Assembly (NCBI GenBank): GCA_002295325.1
Contig: DBGA01000012.1
Span: forward strand, 5,928 to 29,253
Length of the DNA: 23,326 nt
From: Ruminococcaceae bacterium UBA866
GTDB lineage: Bacteria > Bacillota > Clostridia > Oscillospirales > Ruminococcaceae
Direction: 5' to 3'
Below are positions 13,998-22,914 of this stretch, in pieces. The notes under the pieces were generated by a model that was given only the letters and a program-made list of their open reading frames with translations, had not been told where the DNA came from and searched no databases. Position 1 is the first letter of the stretch, and each line of letters begins with the position of its first letter. Both the position numbers and the translations under genes were made by a program.

Positions 13998-16184
13998 ATG
14001 CTGTTGACACGACCATTGGTTACAGCAGGAATTTCTTTTCTGACAACCGCTATGGTTGTGTCATTTTTTTCGCCCAGAGTAAGCTTTGCGATTATAGTCG
14101 CCCTTGTAATTTTATTGTTGATTGCACTCGTTGTATTTAGTGGCAAGAAAAGGACTAGCGTTGCAATTGTGCTATTAAGTGGCGTAGTTGCCGCCTTGTC
14201 CTATGCAATATTTACAAGCAACGAGTATGATGCGGACAAGTTTGAGCAAAAAACAGAGTTTATCACTGGAGTGGTCACCGATATTAAACCTGCTAAAAAT
14301 AGCAAAATTGCTTACACACTTAAAATAACCGACACGACAATAGCGGGCGAGCCGATACAATTTAATGGAATTTTATATACCAAATCTGACACTTTCATTG
14401 ACTTTTATGACAAGATTGAAATTAAGGCAAAAGCAATGAAAATAACATCCTCGCCATTATTTAATTCGGAGCAATATTATCGTTCAAAAGGGATATCTAT
14501 GCTATTTTCAAGCTATGAAGATGCAGCCGTTTTAGAAAAGGGCAGGCATGGTATCATGTACTATGCAAAGCGACTAAATGTAGTTTGTAGTGATACAATT
14601 GACCGTTATGTTGAGCGTCCTTATGCAGGACTTTTGAAGGCAATGTTACTTGGAAATGATGAGGATATTGATGCCATTGCTTATAACAGTATAACCAGAG
14701 CAGGTGTTTCCCATGTTTTTGTTGTATCCGGTCTGCATGTCTCAATGCTTGCTATGATGGCATTTTTCATTTTGAATTTGCTAGGTTTATCCTTAAAATT
14801 TCGTAGTGTTTTCACGATTTTTGTAGCGTGGGGTTTTGTCGCGATTACTGGGTTTGGAATTCCTGCAATTCGTGCTGGAATTATGCTTACCGTTTTAATG
14901 GGAGCAAACCTCTTTCAGAGAAAATCGGACACCCTCACCTCGCTGTTTTTATCAGGAATTATTATAGTTCTTGTCAATCCCATTTCTATCTTAGATGCAA
15001 GCTTTCTATTAACATTTACAGCAACTTTGGGAATCATTTTATTTGCACCACCAATCGGCGACTTCCTTTGTCGCACATTTAATATAAAGTCCAAAACATT
15101 AAAATACTTCGTTGATATTGTGGGGGTTACCCTTGCAGCAAACCTTGCAATGCTTCCTGTTATAATTGTAACCTTTAAAGGGATAAGCGTGGTGGCGTTG
15201 CTTGCAAATATTGTGGTGATACCCCTGTTGCCAATAATTTTGATTGCTTGCCTAACTTTATTATGCTTTTCGGGAATTCCTTTTTTGGCAGGCTTTTTTG
15301 GCAGTTTGATAGAGATATTACTTAAATTGATACTAAAAACCTGTGAGGCAGTTTCTTCATTTTCATATGGATATATTGGGCTAAACTACAGATTTGTATA
15401 TCTTTGGCTTTCGATAACAATACTACTCATAGTTATTGCAGCGGTTTTAATCAGGCAAAAACAGGTGACGCTCAATGTCCTATTCCTTTCATTTGCAGGA
15501 TTGCTACTATGCTTTGGATTTAAGGGGGTATATAATCGTGACAATGTTGAAGTAACAACCCTTAACTCCTTTGAAGCACAAAGGCTTGTAGTCACATACA
15601 GCGATAGGGCTACGGTAATTGCTTTTGATGATGATAGTCGCATAGATGTGGATGTGGAAAGTTTTTTGCGCAGTAAAAATATCCACAAGGTTGAAAACTA
15701 TATTTTTACTTCGAGTGAAAAGAAAGACATTAGCGATACTGAGTTTTTAACTGCAACTACTGATACATATAATATATATCTGTCTCAAAATGATGAGCTA
15801 CTATCCTATGCTACGGACAGCTTTAAGCCAACAAACGGAATATATACACTAAAGTTAAACGGTGGTTATGATATACTAAGCTATAAGGGGACTGCAATGT
15901 CCGTCGATAGATTTGACAGCGGAATACTCGCAAGCTTAATTATAGGACAAACTAAAATAGCAATTACAAACTCTCCACAGATTGCAAGCAATGCAGATTG
16001 TGATATTTTATACTATTGCGGAAAATATAATGAAATTTTAACACAAAACAAAGCAAAATGTGTTATACTTTTAAGTAGCTTTGAGCTTGAGCGTTTGGCG
16101 GAGAAGATTAATAGCATCAACGCATATGAAAAAACCGTTCGTCTGACAGCCAGACAAAACGGAACATATAAGATAGGAGTGTAG
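13998..16184 (+). CDS. comEC: ComEC/Rec2-family DNA uptake channel with degenerate C-terminal domain
   Basis: Polytopic membrane protein related to the competence channel that moves single-stranded DNA into the cell. 728 residues: N-terminal hydrophobic segments, an OB-fold-like extracellular region (about 80-150), the Competence domain with VVSGLHVSMLAMMAF (His247) and many membrane helices to about 510, then a soluble C-terminal region (about 518-728). That region aligns by pattern with the metallo-beta-lactamase domain, but where HxHxDH should be it reads TSSEKKD (571-577), so nuclease activity is probably lost. GTG 13977 is also open, but ATG 13998 has AAGGAGG 9 nt upstream; it lies in a CAGC-GTTAT-GCTG palindrome. 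holA follows after 3 bp. Confidence 0.9.
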   Translation: MLLTRPLVTAGISFLTTAMVVSFFSPRVSFAIIVALVILLLIALVVFSGKKRTSVAIVLLSGVVAALSYAIFTSNEYDADKFEQKTEFITGVVTDIKPAKNSKIAYTLKITDTTIAGEPIQFNGILYTKSDTFIDFYDKIEIKAKAMKITSSPLFNSEQYYRSKGISMLFSSYEDAAVLEKGRHGIMYYAKRLNVVCSDTIDRYVERPYAGLLKAMLLGNDEDIDAIAYNSITRAGVSHVFVVSGLHVSMLAMMAFFILNLLGLSLKFRSVFTIFVAWGFVAITGFGIPAIRAGIMLTVLMGANLFQRKSDTLTSLFLSGIIIVLVNPISILDASFLLTFTATLGIILFAPPIGDFLCRTFNIKSKTLKYFVDIVGVTLAANLAMLPVIIVTFKGISVVALLANIVVIPLLPIILIACLTLLCFSGIPFLAGFFGSLIEILLKLILKTCEAVSSFSYGYIGLNYRFVYLWLSITILLIVIAAVLIRQKQVTLNVLFLSFAGLLLCFGFKGVYNRDNVEVTTLNSFEAQRLVVTYSDRATVIAFDDDSRIDVDVESFLRSKNIHKVENYIFTSSEKKDISDTEFLTATTDTYNIYLSQNDELLSYATDSFKPTNGIYTLKLNGGYDILSYKGTAMSVDRFDSGILASLIIGQTKIAITNSPQIASNADCDILYYCGKYNEILTQNKAKCVILLSSFELERLAEKINSINAYEKTVRLTARQNGTYKIGV

Positions 16185-16187
16185 TTA

Positions 16188-17243
16188 ATGCCATATTTGC
16201 AAGATGAAGAATTATTCAAAGATATAAAACAGAAAAATATTGCAAATATGTATTTTTTATACGGCCAAGAAAAATACTTTATTTCGCAAGCTGTTTTACA
16301 AATTCGAAAAAAGGTTGTAGATGAAAGCTTTGAGGGTTTTAACCTAAACAGAGTTAATGGTGAAAAAATTGACCTTAGCGAGTTTGAAGATATGACCGAC
16401 TCGTTGCCTATGATGGCAGAAAAAAGATGTATCATTTTAAAGGACTTAGATTTAGAAAAACTTTCAAAGCCAGATTTTGATAAGTTTATTGATATAGTCA
16501 AAAATATAAGCGAAACCACAGTGCTTATCATTTATCAGGATTTGGTTTTGGTTGATATGAAAAAATCCAGTAAATATAAAAAGCTTGCAGAACTCGTAGC
16601 AAAAAACGGTGTGGTTTGTGACTTTGCATTAAAAGACAAACAAACCCTAAAACGTATGCTTTGTCAGCGTGCGAGCAAAGCATACATTGAACTTGATATG
16701 AAAACTGCTGAACTGTTGATTGACAGATGCTCCTCGAGTTATATGGTGCTGATAAATGAACTTGATAAACTCATAAGCTATGTGGGTGAGGGCGAAATTA
16801 CCAAAGCACACATTGACGAATGTTCAATAAAATCCATTGACTCCTCTGCGTTTGACCTTGCAAAAAGCATTTTAACCAATAACTTTGATAGGGCATATGT
16901 GCTATTAGACGAGCTGTTTTATCTAAGGCAGGAGGCAGTTGCGATTTTGTCAGCACTTGCCCTTGCATTTGCAGATATATACCGTGCAAAATGTGGGGTG
17001 ATTTCCTCTAAATCGGTAGATGAAGTAACCGCGGATTTTAACTATCCAAAGAATAGGCAATTTGCTGTGAAAAATGCATTTAGAGATGTTAGAAACTTTT
17101 CTATTGAACATATACGAGTTTGTATCGAGGCATTATATGATGCTGATATCCAGCTAAAATCATCAAAGCTTGATAACAAGCTTATACTAGAACAAATGTT
17201 AGGGAAAAAGCTGTTAATGTCAATTAACGAGCGGGCAATTTGA
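16188..17243 (+). CDS. holA: DNA polymerase III delta subunit HolA
   Basis: Clamp-loader subunit that opens the beta sliding clamp for chromosomal replication. 351 residues, normal length. It has the family opening NMYFLYGQEKYFISQAV, the degenerate AAA+ core (about 18-150) without a functional Walker A motif, as expected for delta, and the C-terminal helical collar domain (about 220-340) with FYLRQEAVAILSALALAFAD and a helix ending LILEQML. ATG start with AGGAGTG upstream. It lies three bases after comEC, an arrangement common in Firmicutes. The TOPRIM gene follows 9 bp later, so all three are one transcription unit. Confidence 0.93.
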   Translation: MPYLQDEELFKDIKQKNIANMYFLYGQEKYFISQAVLQIRKKVVDESFEGFNLNRVNGEKIDLSEFEDMTDSLPMMAEKRCIILKDLDLEKLSKPDFDKFIDIVKNISETTVLIIYQDLVLVDMKKSSKYKKLAELVAKNGVVCDFALKDKQTLKRMLCQRASKAYIELDMKTAELLIDRCSSSYMVLINELDKLISYVGEGEITKAHIDECSIKSIDSSAFDLAKSILTNNFDRAYVLLDELFYLRQEAVAILSALALAFADIYRAKCGVISSKSVDEVTADFNYPKNRQFAVKNAFRDVRNFSIEHIRVCIEALYDADIQLKSSKLDNKLILEQMLGKKLLMSINERAI

Positions 17244-17252
17244 GGTTAAAAC

Positions 17253-17846
17253 ATGGAAAAACTTTCGGTTTCAAAAGCTGTTATTGTCGAAGGGAAATAT
17301 GATAAAATTAAACTTTCGTCCATTATAGATGGCTTGATTATTCAAACCAATGGGTTTAGAATATACAAAGACAAAGAAAAAATCGCCCTTGTCAAAGCGG
17401 TAGCTTTAAAACAAGGGGTAATCATTGTAACCGATTCTGATGTTGCAGGGTTTAAGCTAAGAGGGTTTATCCGCTCCATTGCAAAGGATGCAGAGGTTAC
17501 AAATATATATATTCCACAGATTGTCGGCAAAGAAAAAAGGAAATCTGTCCCCTCAAAAGAGAACTTGTTGGGTGTTGAGGGTATCGATAATAAAACGCTG
17601 CGAGAACTTTTTATGAAAGCTGATGTGATAAAATCAGAGGATAGTTCTATAAAAAAAATTACTAAGATGGACTTTTTTGAGGACGGACTAACCGGCTCAA
17701 AAGATTCTGCAAAAAAGAGGCTACTCTTATTGAAGCATCTGGGGTTACCTTGCTATGTTTCAACCAATTCTTTGGTCGATATCATTAATTCACTTATGAC
17801 CTATGAGGAATACAGAGCAATTATGCCACAGTTACAGTGCGAATAA
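17253..17846 (+). CDS. RNase M5-like TOPRIM/DUF4093 protein
   Basis: 197-residue protein. The N-terminal TOPRIM domain has catalytic Glu13 in VIVEGKYDK and the DxD pair Asp61/Asp63 in VTDSDVAGFKLRG. The C-terminal part (about 125-195) resembles the DUF4093 region of ribonuclease M5, with DGLTGSKDSAKKRLLLLKHL and a final LMTYEEYRAIM. RNase M5 (rnmV) matures 5S rRNA in Bacillus. This copy differs from the canonical sequence around KRKSVPSKENLLGVEGI, and no rRNA gene is nearby, so I call it RNase M5-like. Short gaps on both sides (9 and 23 bp) join it to holA and the acyltransferase. Confidence 0.8.
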   Translation: MEKLSVSKAVIVEGKYDKIKLSSIIDGLIIQTNGFRIYKDKEKIALVKAVALKQGVIIVTDSDVAGFKLRGFIRSIAKDAEVTNIYIPQIVGKEKRKSVPSKENLLGVEGIDNKTLRELFMKADVIKSEDSSIKKITKMDFFEDGLTGSKDSAKKRLLLLKHLGLPCYVSTNSLVDIINSLMTYEEYRAIMPQLQCE

Positions 17847-17869
17847 ACAATTCTTAGCAGGACACTAAC

Positions 17870-19276
17870 TTGCTATTCTCTAGTTTGACATTCTTGTTTG
17901 GTTTTTTACCAATTGTCCTTTTGTTTTACTATGCGTCACCAATGAAAATAAAAAACCTTATCATTATGGTTTCAGGTATATTATTTTACGCTTGGGGCGA
18001 GCCTTTTTATGTAATCATTATGCTGGTCACGGTGGCGGTTGATTATATCGCTGGCAGGTTAATGGACAGATATGATGAAAATCAAAAAGCAAGACTATGG
18101 ATAATGCTTTCCTCTGTTGCGCTAAACCTTTCATTTTTAGTATTGTTTAAATATGGCTCATTTATAGTTGCAAACATCAATGCTTTATTTGGAACTCAGA
18201 TTTTCGACCCAAAACTTCCGCTCCCAATCGGAATTTCATTTTATACGTTCCAGGCGATGTCCTATACAATCGATTTATACAAAAGAAATATTAAGGTGCA
18301 AAAGAGTTTTATCAATTTCACAGGATATGTAACACTCTTCCCGCAACTGATTGCAGGTCCAATCGTTCGATACAGTGATATAGAAAATGAGATTAATACC
18401 CGTGAAATCAGCAATAAAATGATTGCAGATGGTATATCTATTTTTATTCGTGGACTTGGTAAAAAGGTTTTGCTTGCAAATTCAATCGGTGCACTTTGGA
18501 CTACAATTAAAGCTATGGATTATGCTACTATGCCTGCACTTACAGCATGGGTTGGCATTCTCGCTTTCACATTTCAGATTTATTATGATTTTTCTGGATA
18601 CTCGGATATGGCAATAGGACTGGGAAAAATGCTTGGATTTCACTTTCCAAAAAACTTTGACCACCCTTATATGTCAAAAAGCATTTCGGAGTTTTGGCGC
18701 CGTTGGCATATCACGTTAGGCTCATGGTTTAAATCCTATGTATACATTCCAATGGGTGGTAACCGTGGGAGCACGCTAAAGGTTGTTTGTAACTTATTTG
18801 TAGTATGGCTTTTGACGGGTTTGTGGCATGGCGCAAGCTGGAACTTTGTACTATGGGGAATATACTTTGGTGGGATAATAATCATTGAAAAGCTATTTTT
18901 AGGGAAGCTTTTGCAAAAGATTCCTAGCTTTATTCAGTGGATTTACTCATTTTTGCTAGTTGTGTTTGGTTGGGTGCTTTTTGAAATGAGAACATTAGGA
19001 GAAATAGGTAGTTTCTTTGCTGCAATGTTTGGATTAAATAACATAGTGGCTTATGAAAAGCAATCATTCTATCTGATTTCATCTAATATATTGGTGTTTG
19101 TTGTCTGTGCAATTGGCTCAACCACAGCACTCAAACATTACACCAAGCCCCTAGAGCATAAAAGTCAATTTATCTACAAGACCTTAAAGCTAGTCTGCGA
19201 GTTTATGATATTTGCTGTTTGTATCTGTTACCTTGTAACTTCAGGATACAACCCGTTCTTATACTTCAATTTTTAG
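17870..19276 (+). CDS. MBOAT-family O-acyltransferase (AlgI/DltB-like)
   Basis: Multi-pass membrane enzyme of 468 residues that moves acyl groups across the membrane to an extracellular polymer; relatives include alginate acetylase AlgI and D-alanine transferase DltB. It opens LLFSSLTFLFGFLPIVLLFYY, typical for AlgI. SFYTFQAMSYTIDLYK and PQLIAGPIVRY are family signatures, FWRRWHITLG carries His280, and LTGLWHGASWNF carries the active-site His320. TTG start at 17870 with AGCAGGA upstream, supported by the family N-terminus. The next gene encodes the DHHW partner usually paired with AlgI-type enzymes, so the pair likely acylates a surface polysaccharide. The target is not visible. Confidence 0.92.
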   Translation: MLFSSLTFLFGFLPIVLLFYYASPMKIKNLIIMVSGILFYAWGEPFYVIIMLVTVAVDYIAGRLMDRYDENQKARLWIMLSSVALNLSFLVLFKYGSFIVANINALFGTQIFDPKLPLPIGISFYTFQAMSYTIDLYKRNIKVQKSFINFTGYVTLFPQLIAGPIVRYSDIENEINTREISNKMIADGISIFIRGLGKKVLLANSIGALWTTIKAMDYATMPALTAWVGILAFTFQIYYDFSGYSDMAIGLGKMLGFHFPKNFDHPYMSKSISEFWRRWHITLGSWFKSYVYIPMGGNRGSTLKVVCNLFVVWLLTGLWHGASWNFVLWGIYFGGIIIIEKLFLGKLLQKIPSFIQWIYSFLLVVFGWVLFEMRTLGEIGSFFAAMFGLNNIVAYEKQSFYLISSNILVFVVCAIGSTTALKHYTKPLEHKSQFIYKTLKLVCEFMIFAVCICYLVTSGYNPFLYFNF

Positions 19277-19299
19277 CAAATAGCTTAATAGAAAGGAGC

Positions 19300-19323
19300 A
19301 TGATGAAAACAAATGAACTTTAA
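19300..19323 (+). other. 7-codon leader reading frame overlapping the DHHW gene start
   Basis: The AGGAG ribosome binding site (19294-19298) sits next to ATG ATG at 19300/19303, which encodes MMKTNEL then stops at 19321-19323. That stop lies inside the DHHW gene start (ATG 19313) in another frame. The DHHW start itself is 14 nt from the ribosome binding site, so it may rely on coupling to this tiny frame. Confidence 0.35.
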
Positions 19324-20446
19324 AAAAGCTACCATTGGATTATTTTTTGCAATTATCGTGCTTATGTCTTTGGCTACCTTCTTATTTCCTAAGAAGAGTT
19401 TTTCACAGCTTGAAAATCGTAACCTTGTGGGAACACCAAAACTGACGATTGGCACGTTCATTGACAAATCTTTTATGAAGAATGCAGAGAGCTTTATGGC
19501 GGATCATATTGTTTTTCGTGGTGAGTTTGCCTCTGCTCAAACAAGAATTCAGATGTTAACTGGAAAACGTGAAATTAATGGAGTTTTCATAAGCGAGAAT
19601 ATGCTTTTAGAGAATATAAATAAGCCAAGCGCGGCAGTTACAAAATTGAATATTGATGCAATTAATAAGTTTGCAAAAAAATATAATGGTAGAATTGACA
19701 CGCAGATGATGCTTGTGCCTACTGCACTTGAGTTTTATAGGGTGAAAGCGCCTCCGATGGCGAAGCTTTTTGACCAAACGGCATATATCAAGTCGGTTTA
19801 TGATAATCTTGAAACAGTAACTACTACGGATGCATATTCACCGTTGGCATCAAGCACTGACGACTATATATTCTATCGCACAGACCATCATTGGACCAGC
19901 TATGGCTCCTATGTGGGATATTCTGCACTTGCAAAGTCGCTAGGGTTTAAACCTGCAACTATCGATATGTTTAATATAGAACATGCTTCACATAATTTTT
20001 TAGGAACACTTTACTCAAAGGTTCTCTATGGTGAGGATTTGGCAGATAACATTGACCTGTACCATTATGCACAGGGGGACGTTATCACTGATGTGATAAA
20101 ATACACTGACAAAAACACACAAACCTATCCCTCAATTTTTTTTAGGGAAAACATTTTAGCAAAAGATAAATATACAGTTTTCCTAGGAGAAAACAATCCA
20201 GTTGTAAAAATAAAAACAAGTATAACTAATGGTAAAAAGATAATTGTCTTTAAAGATAGCTACGCTCATTCGTTAATGCAGTTTTTGCCTCTTCATTATG
20301 AAGAAATTTTGCTTGTCGATTTAAGATATCTTCATAAACCTTTAGAGGAATATGCAAAAGTTACAGATTACCAGCAAGCATTGTTTTTATATAATGTAAG
20401 TGGTTTTGGAAAGGACAGCAGTGTAAAACAGGTATCGCTGTTCTAA
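19313..20446 (+). CDS. DHHW-family protein (AlgJ/AlgX-like), partner of the MBOAT enzyme
   Basis: 377-residue protein with an N-terminal signal-anchor (about 6-26) and an extracellular domain of the SGNH-like AlgJ/AlgX fold. TDHHW (Asp191-His192-His193-Trp194) and FKDSYAH with Ser316 provide the expected Asp/His/Ser catalytic residues. AlgJ/AlgX-like proteins accept the acyl group exported by the MBOAT enzyme and place it on the sugar, and this gene directly follows that enzyme. Start: ATG 19313 is the only ATG that opens this frame before the membrane anchor, but the ribosome binding site is better placed for an overlapping seven-codon frame. A small indel at the start cannot be excluded. 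Confidence 0.87.
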   Translation: MNFKKATIGLFFAIIVLMSLATFLFPKKSFSQLENRNLVGTPKLTIGTFIDKSFMKNAESFMADHIVFRGEFASAQTRIQMLTGKREINGVFISENMLLENINKPSAAVTKLNIDAINKFAKKYNGRIDTQMMLVPTALEFYRVKAPPMAKLFDQTAYIKSVYDNLETVTTTDAYSPLASSTDDYIFYRTDHHWTSYGSYVGYSALAKSLGFKPATIDMFNIEHASHNFLGTLYSKVLYGEDLADNIDLYHYAQGDVITDVIKYTDKNTQTYPSIFFRENILAKDKYTVFLGENNPVVKIKTSITNGKKIIVFKDSYAHSLMQFLPLHYEEILLVDLRYLHKPLEEYAKVTDYQQALFLYNVSGFGKDSSVKQVSLF

Positions 20447-20469
20447 TTATTTTAGGGGGATTTATTCTA

Positions 20470-21552
20470 ATGAAAATGAAACAAATTATTTCTTGTTGTG
20501 TGGTGCTTGCTATGTGTGGTGCAATTCTTACAGCCTGTACGGGAGATAAAAAGGGAAAAACACCGTCACAGCCACAGTCACCATCTTCACAGGCTAGCTC
20601 GGAGGTAATCGAAGAGGTTATCACAGTAAACCCTTTCACAGGTGAGGGTGGATATACAGAGGAGTTGCTAAAAACTCGTCCTGTTGCTGTAATGGTAAAC
20701 AATATTGCGGCGGCTCTCCCTCAAAGTGGAATTGCTGATGCTGATATTATCTATGAAATGCCAGTTGAAGGCCCAGTTACTAGACTTATGGCGGTTTTTT
20801 CTGACTACAAAGCTATGCCGAATGTTGGCTCGATTCGTTCAGCACGTCACGATTATATCGAGCTTGTGAAACCAATGAATGCAATCTATCTGCATTTTGG
20901 TGGAAGTAGTGAAGGAAAGCAGGCCATTGCTAATAATAAAATCGACGCAATTGATGGACTTGCCTATTCAAATATTGCTTTTTATAAAGACAAAGAACTA
21001 GCGAAAACAAGAAGTTCAGAGCATTGCTGGTTTTCTAACGGACAGCTTTTGCAAGCAGGAATTGACAAAAAGGGTTTTAATACCACAATGGAGCCTCTGG
21101 CCTCACTGTTTAACTTTGCAAAGCCAGACGAAGACGTGATGGCTGACAATACATCAGCAAAGGTAGCAAAGGAAATCACCACACCAATTTCAAGTGGAAC
21201 AAAGGCGACATTTACATATGATGAAAAAACAGAAACTTATTCAAAAGGGCAAAACGGAAAACCTCATATGGATACAAATAAAAATTCAGCAATACAAACT
21301 AAAAACGTATTTTTAATGTATGCCAATGTAGGATATCTTGCAGACAATTATCATAAAGAGATTGACATGACTAAGGGAACTGGTTACTATATTTCAAACG
21401 GAAAGTCGATTGAGGTTACATTTAAAAAGGCTACTATCAATGATGCAATTAAAGTGTATTCGGCTGATGGAGCAGAAATTAAAGTAAATGCGGGCAAAAG
21501 TTATTTTTGTGTAGTTCCAAATTCTCAAAGAGAAAAATTAATCATACAATAA
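20470..21552 (+). CDS. DUF3048 (YerB-family) putative lipoprotein
   Basis: 360-residue exported protein. It has a lipoprotein signal with Cys at about 23 in ILTAC, then a Ser/Gln/Pro-rich linker. The conserved DUF3048 region starts TRPVAVMVNNIAAALPQSGI and continues through DADIIYEMPVEGPVTRLMAVF and GSIRSARHDY, with a C-terminal DUF3048_C-like half (about 220-355). YerB of Bacillus is an uncharacterised lipoprotein associated with the cell surface, and I cannot assign a reaction. ATG start with AGGGGGA 9 nt upstream. It follows the DHHW gene by 23 bp and precedes the hemolysin III-like gene by 21 bp, so it is probably co-transcribed with the surface-acylation pair. Confidence 0.88.
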   Translation: MKMKQIISCCVVLAMCGAILTACTGDKKGKTPSQPQSPSSQASSEVIEEVITVNPFTGEGGYTEELLKTRPVAVMVNNIAAALPQSGIADADIIYEMPVEGPVTRLMAVFSDYKAMPNVGSIRSARHDYIELVKPMNAIYLHFGGSSEGKQAIANNKIDAIDGLAYSNIAFYKDKELAKTRSSEHCWFSNGQLLQAGIDKKGFNTTMEPLASLFNFAKPDEDVMADNTSAKVAKEITTPISSGTKATFTYDEKTETYSKGQNGKPHMDTNKNSAIQTKNVFLMYANVGYLADNYHKEIDMTKGTGYYISNGKSIEVTFKKATINDAIKVYSADGAEIKVNAGKSYFCVVPNSQREKLIIQ

Positions 21553-21573
21553 AATAAGAAAGTAGGCTGAATT

Positions 21574-22218
21574 ATGGATCAACCAAAAAAGTTGTATACA
21601 TTTGGTGAGGAGCTGCTAAACTCAATTTCACATGGCGTGGGTGCGCTACTTGCTATCGCTGGAAGCGCCGTTTTAATTGTTTGGGCGGTGATTTACTCGG
21701 ATGCTTGGGGCATTGTAGGTTCGTCTATATACGGATTTACACTGATTTTACTTTACACAATGTCAACCCTATACCATGCACTAACGAATGACAGGGCGAA
21801 AAAGGTGTTTCGTGCACTTGATCATTCCACAATATATTTGCTAATTGCAGGCACCTATACCCCCTATGCACTTGTAACAATAAGGGGAACAATGGGTTGG
21901 GTTGTTTTTTCAATCGTTTGGGGATGCGCAGTGATTGGAATTACATTAAATGCAATTTCAGTCGAGAAATACAAGAAGATTTCACTGGCGTTATATCTTA
22001 TTTCGGGCTGGGCAGCAGTTATTGCGATGAAGCCAATTGTTGATAATTTAGCGACTAACGGATTAATACTAATGCTACTAGGTGGTATATTCTATACAGG
22101 TGGCATTGTGTTTTATGTTATGAAGAAACGTAAATATTTCCATGGTATATGGCATTTCTTTGTGCTTGGAGGCAGTATTTGTCACTACTTCTCCATATTG
22201 TTCTATGTAGTAAGATAG
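21574..22218 (+). CDS. Hemolysin III/TrhA (YqfA)-family membrane protein
   Basis: 214-residue, seven-helix membrane protein of the HlyIII/PAQR superfamily, full length. Signature motifs include EELLNSISHGVGALLAI near the N-terminus, STLYHAL, LDHSTIYLLIAGTYTPY and the C-terminal HFFVLGGSICHYFSILFYV. The three conserved His in these motifs bind metal in the superfamily. TrhA homologues affect membrane energetics and lipid homeostasis; the hemolysin label comes from Bacillus cereus and does not imply toxicity. ATG start with GAAAGTAGG upstream. Last gene before the lemA promoter. Confidence 0.92.
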   Translation: MDQPKKLYTFGEELLNSISHGVGALLAIAGSAVLIVWAVIYSDAWGIVGSSIYGFTLILLYTMSTLYHALTNDRAKKVFRALDHSTIYLLIAGTYTPYALVTIRGTMGWVVFSIVWGCAVIGITLNAISVEKYKKISLALYLISGWAAVIAMKPIVDNLATNGLILMLLGGIFYTGGIVFYVMKKRKYFHGIWHFFVLGGSICHYFSILFYVVR

Positions 22219-22229
22219 ATAGATTTTAC

Positions 22230-22258
22230 TTGACGAAAGGCAATAAATGGTATATATT
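22230..22258 (+). promoter_or_regulatory. Promoter of lemA
   Basis: TTGACG (22230-22235) and TATATT (22253-22258) are separated by 17 bp in the gap between the hemolysin III-like gene and lemA. Transcription should begin near 22265, about 28 nt before the ATG, with AAGGAG in between. Confidence 0.78.
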
Positions 22259-22292
22259 TGAAATAATAACAATGTAATAAGGAGTGAACTAA

Positions 22293-22847
22293 ATGATAGG
22301 TTGGATTATTGGTGGCGTAGTTGTAGCAATTATAGTGATTTGGTTTATATCAAGCTATAATGGTTTCGTTAAGATGAGAAATAGCACAGAAGAAGCATTT
22401 TCTTCTATGGATGTTTTCCTAAAGAAAAGGTATGATTTGATACCTAACTTTGTTGAAACAGTAAAGGGTTATGCAAAACATGAATCTGAAACATTAGAAA
22501 AAGTTATCGCTGCAAGAAACATGGCCGCTGGCTCTAAAACTATGGAAGACCAAATTGCAAATGAAAACGTATTCCAGTCAACATTAAAAAGTTTGTTTGC
22601 AGTAACTGAGGCATACCCAGACTTGAAAGCTAACACTAACTTTTTAAAGTTACAAGAGCAACTTACTCAAATTGAGAGCGAAATTGAAAAATCAAGACGT
22701 TTCTACAATGCAGTAGTTAACAAATATAACACTATGACAGAAGTTTTCCCAAGTGTTATTGTTGCCTCTTTATTCTCCTTCAAGAGAAAGCCTTTATATG
22801 AGGTTTCAGACGCAACACAAAGAGAAAACGTTAAGGTTCAATTCTAA
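22293..22847 (+). CDS. lemA: LemA family protein
   Basis: 184 residues: one N-terminal membrane helix (about 3-20) followed by a long helical coiled-coil-like domain typical of LemA. Signature stretches are SYNGFVKMRNSTEEAFSSMD, KKRYDLIPNFVETVKGYAKHE and the C-terminal RRFYNAVVNKYNT with FPSVIVASLFSF. The N-terminus is likely outside and the helical domain cytoplasmic, as reported for relatives. The function is not known in detail; it is often beside a DUF2207 or TPM-domain membrane protein, as here. Own promoter, ATG start after AAGGAG. Confidence 0.95.
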   Translation: MIGWIIGGVVVAIIVIWFISSYNGFVKMRNSTEEAFSSMDVFLKKRYDLIPNFVETVKGYAKHESETLEKVIAARNMAAGSKTMEDQIANENVFQSTLKSLFAVTEAYPDLKANTNFLKLQEQLTQIESEIEKSRRFYNAVVNKYNTMTEVFPSVIVASLFSFKRKPLYEVSDATQRENVKVQF

Positions 22848-22858
22848 TAGGATTATTA

Positions 22859-22885
22859 AAGGGTTCATTTTGTGAGCCCTTTTTT
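22859..22885 (+). terminator. Intrinsic terminator after lemA
   Basis: AAGGGTTCA (22859-22867) pairs with TGAGCCCTT (22873-22881), with one wobble, around a 5-nt loop, and runs into six T (22880-22885). It lies only 30 bp before the next gene, so it should reduce rather than abolish read-through from lemA. Confidence 0.85.
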
Positions 22886-22914
22886 GTATTACAAATATAT
22901 ATGGGGGTGACATC

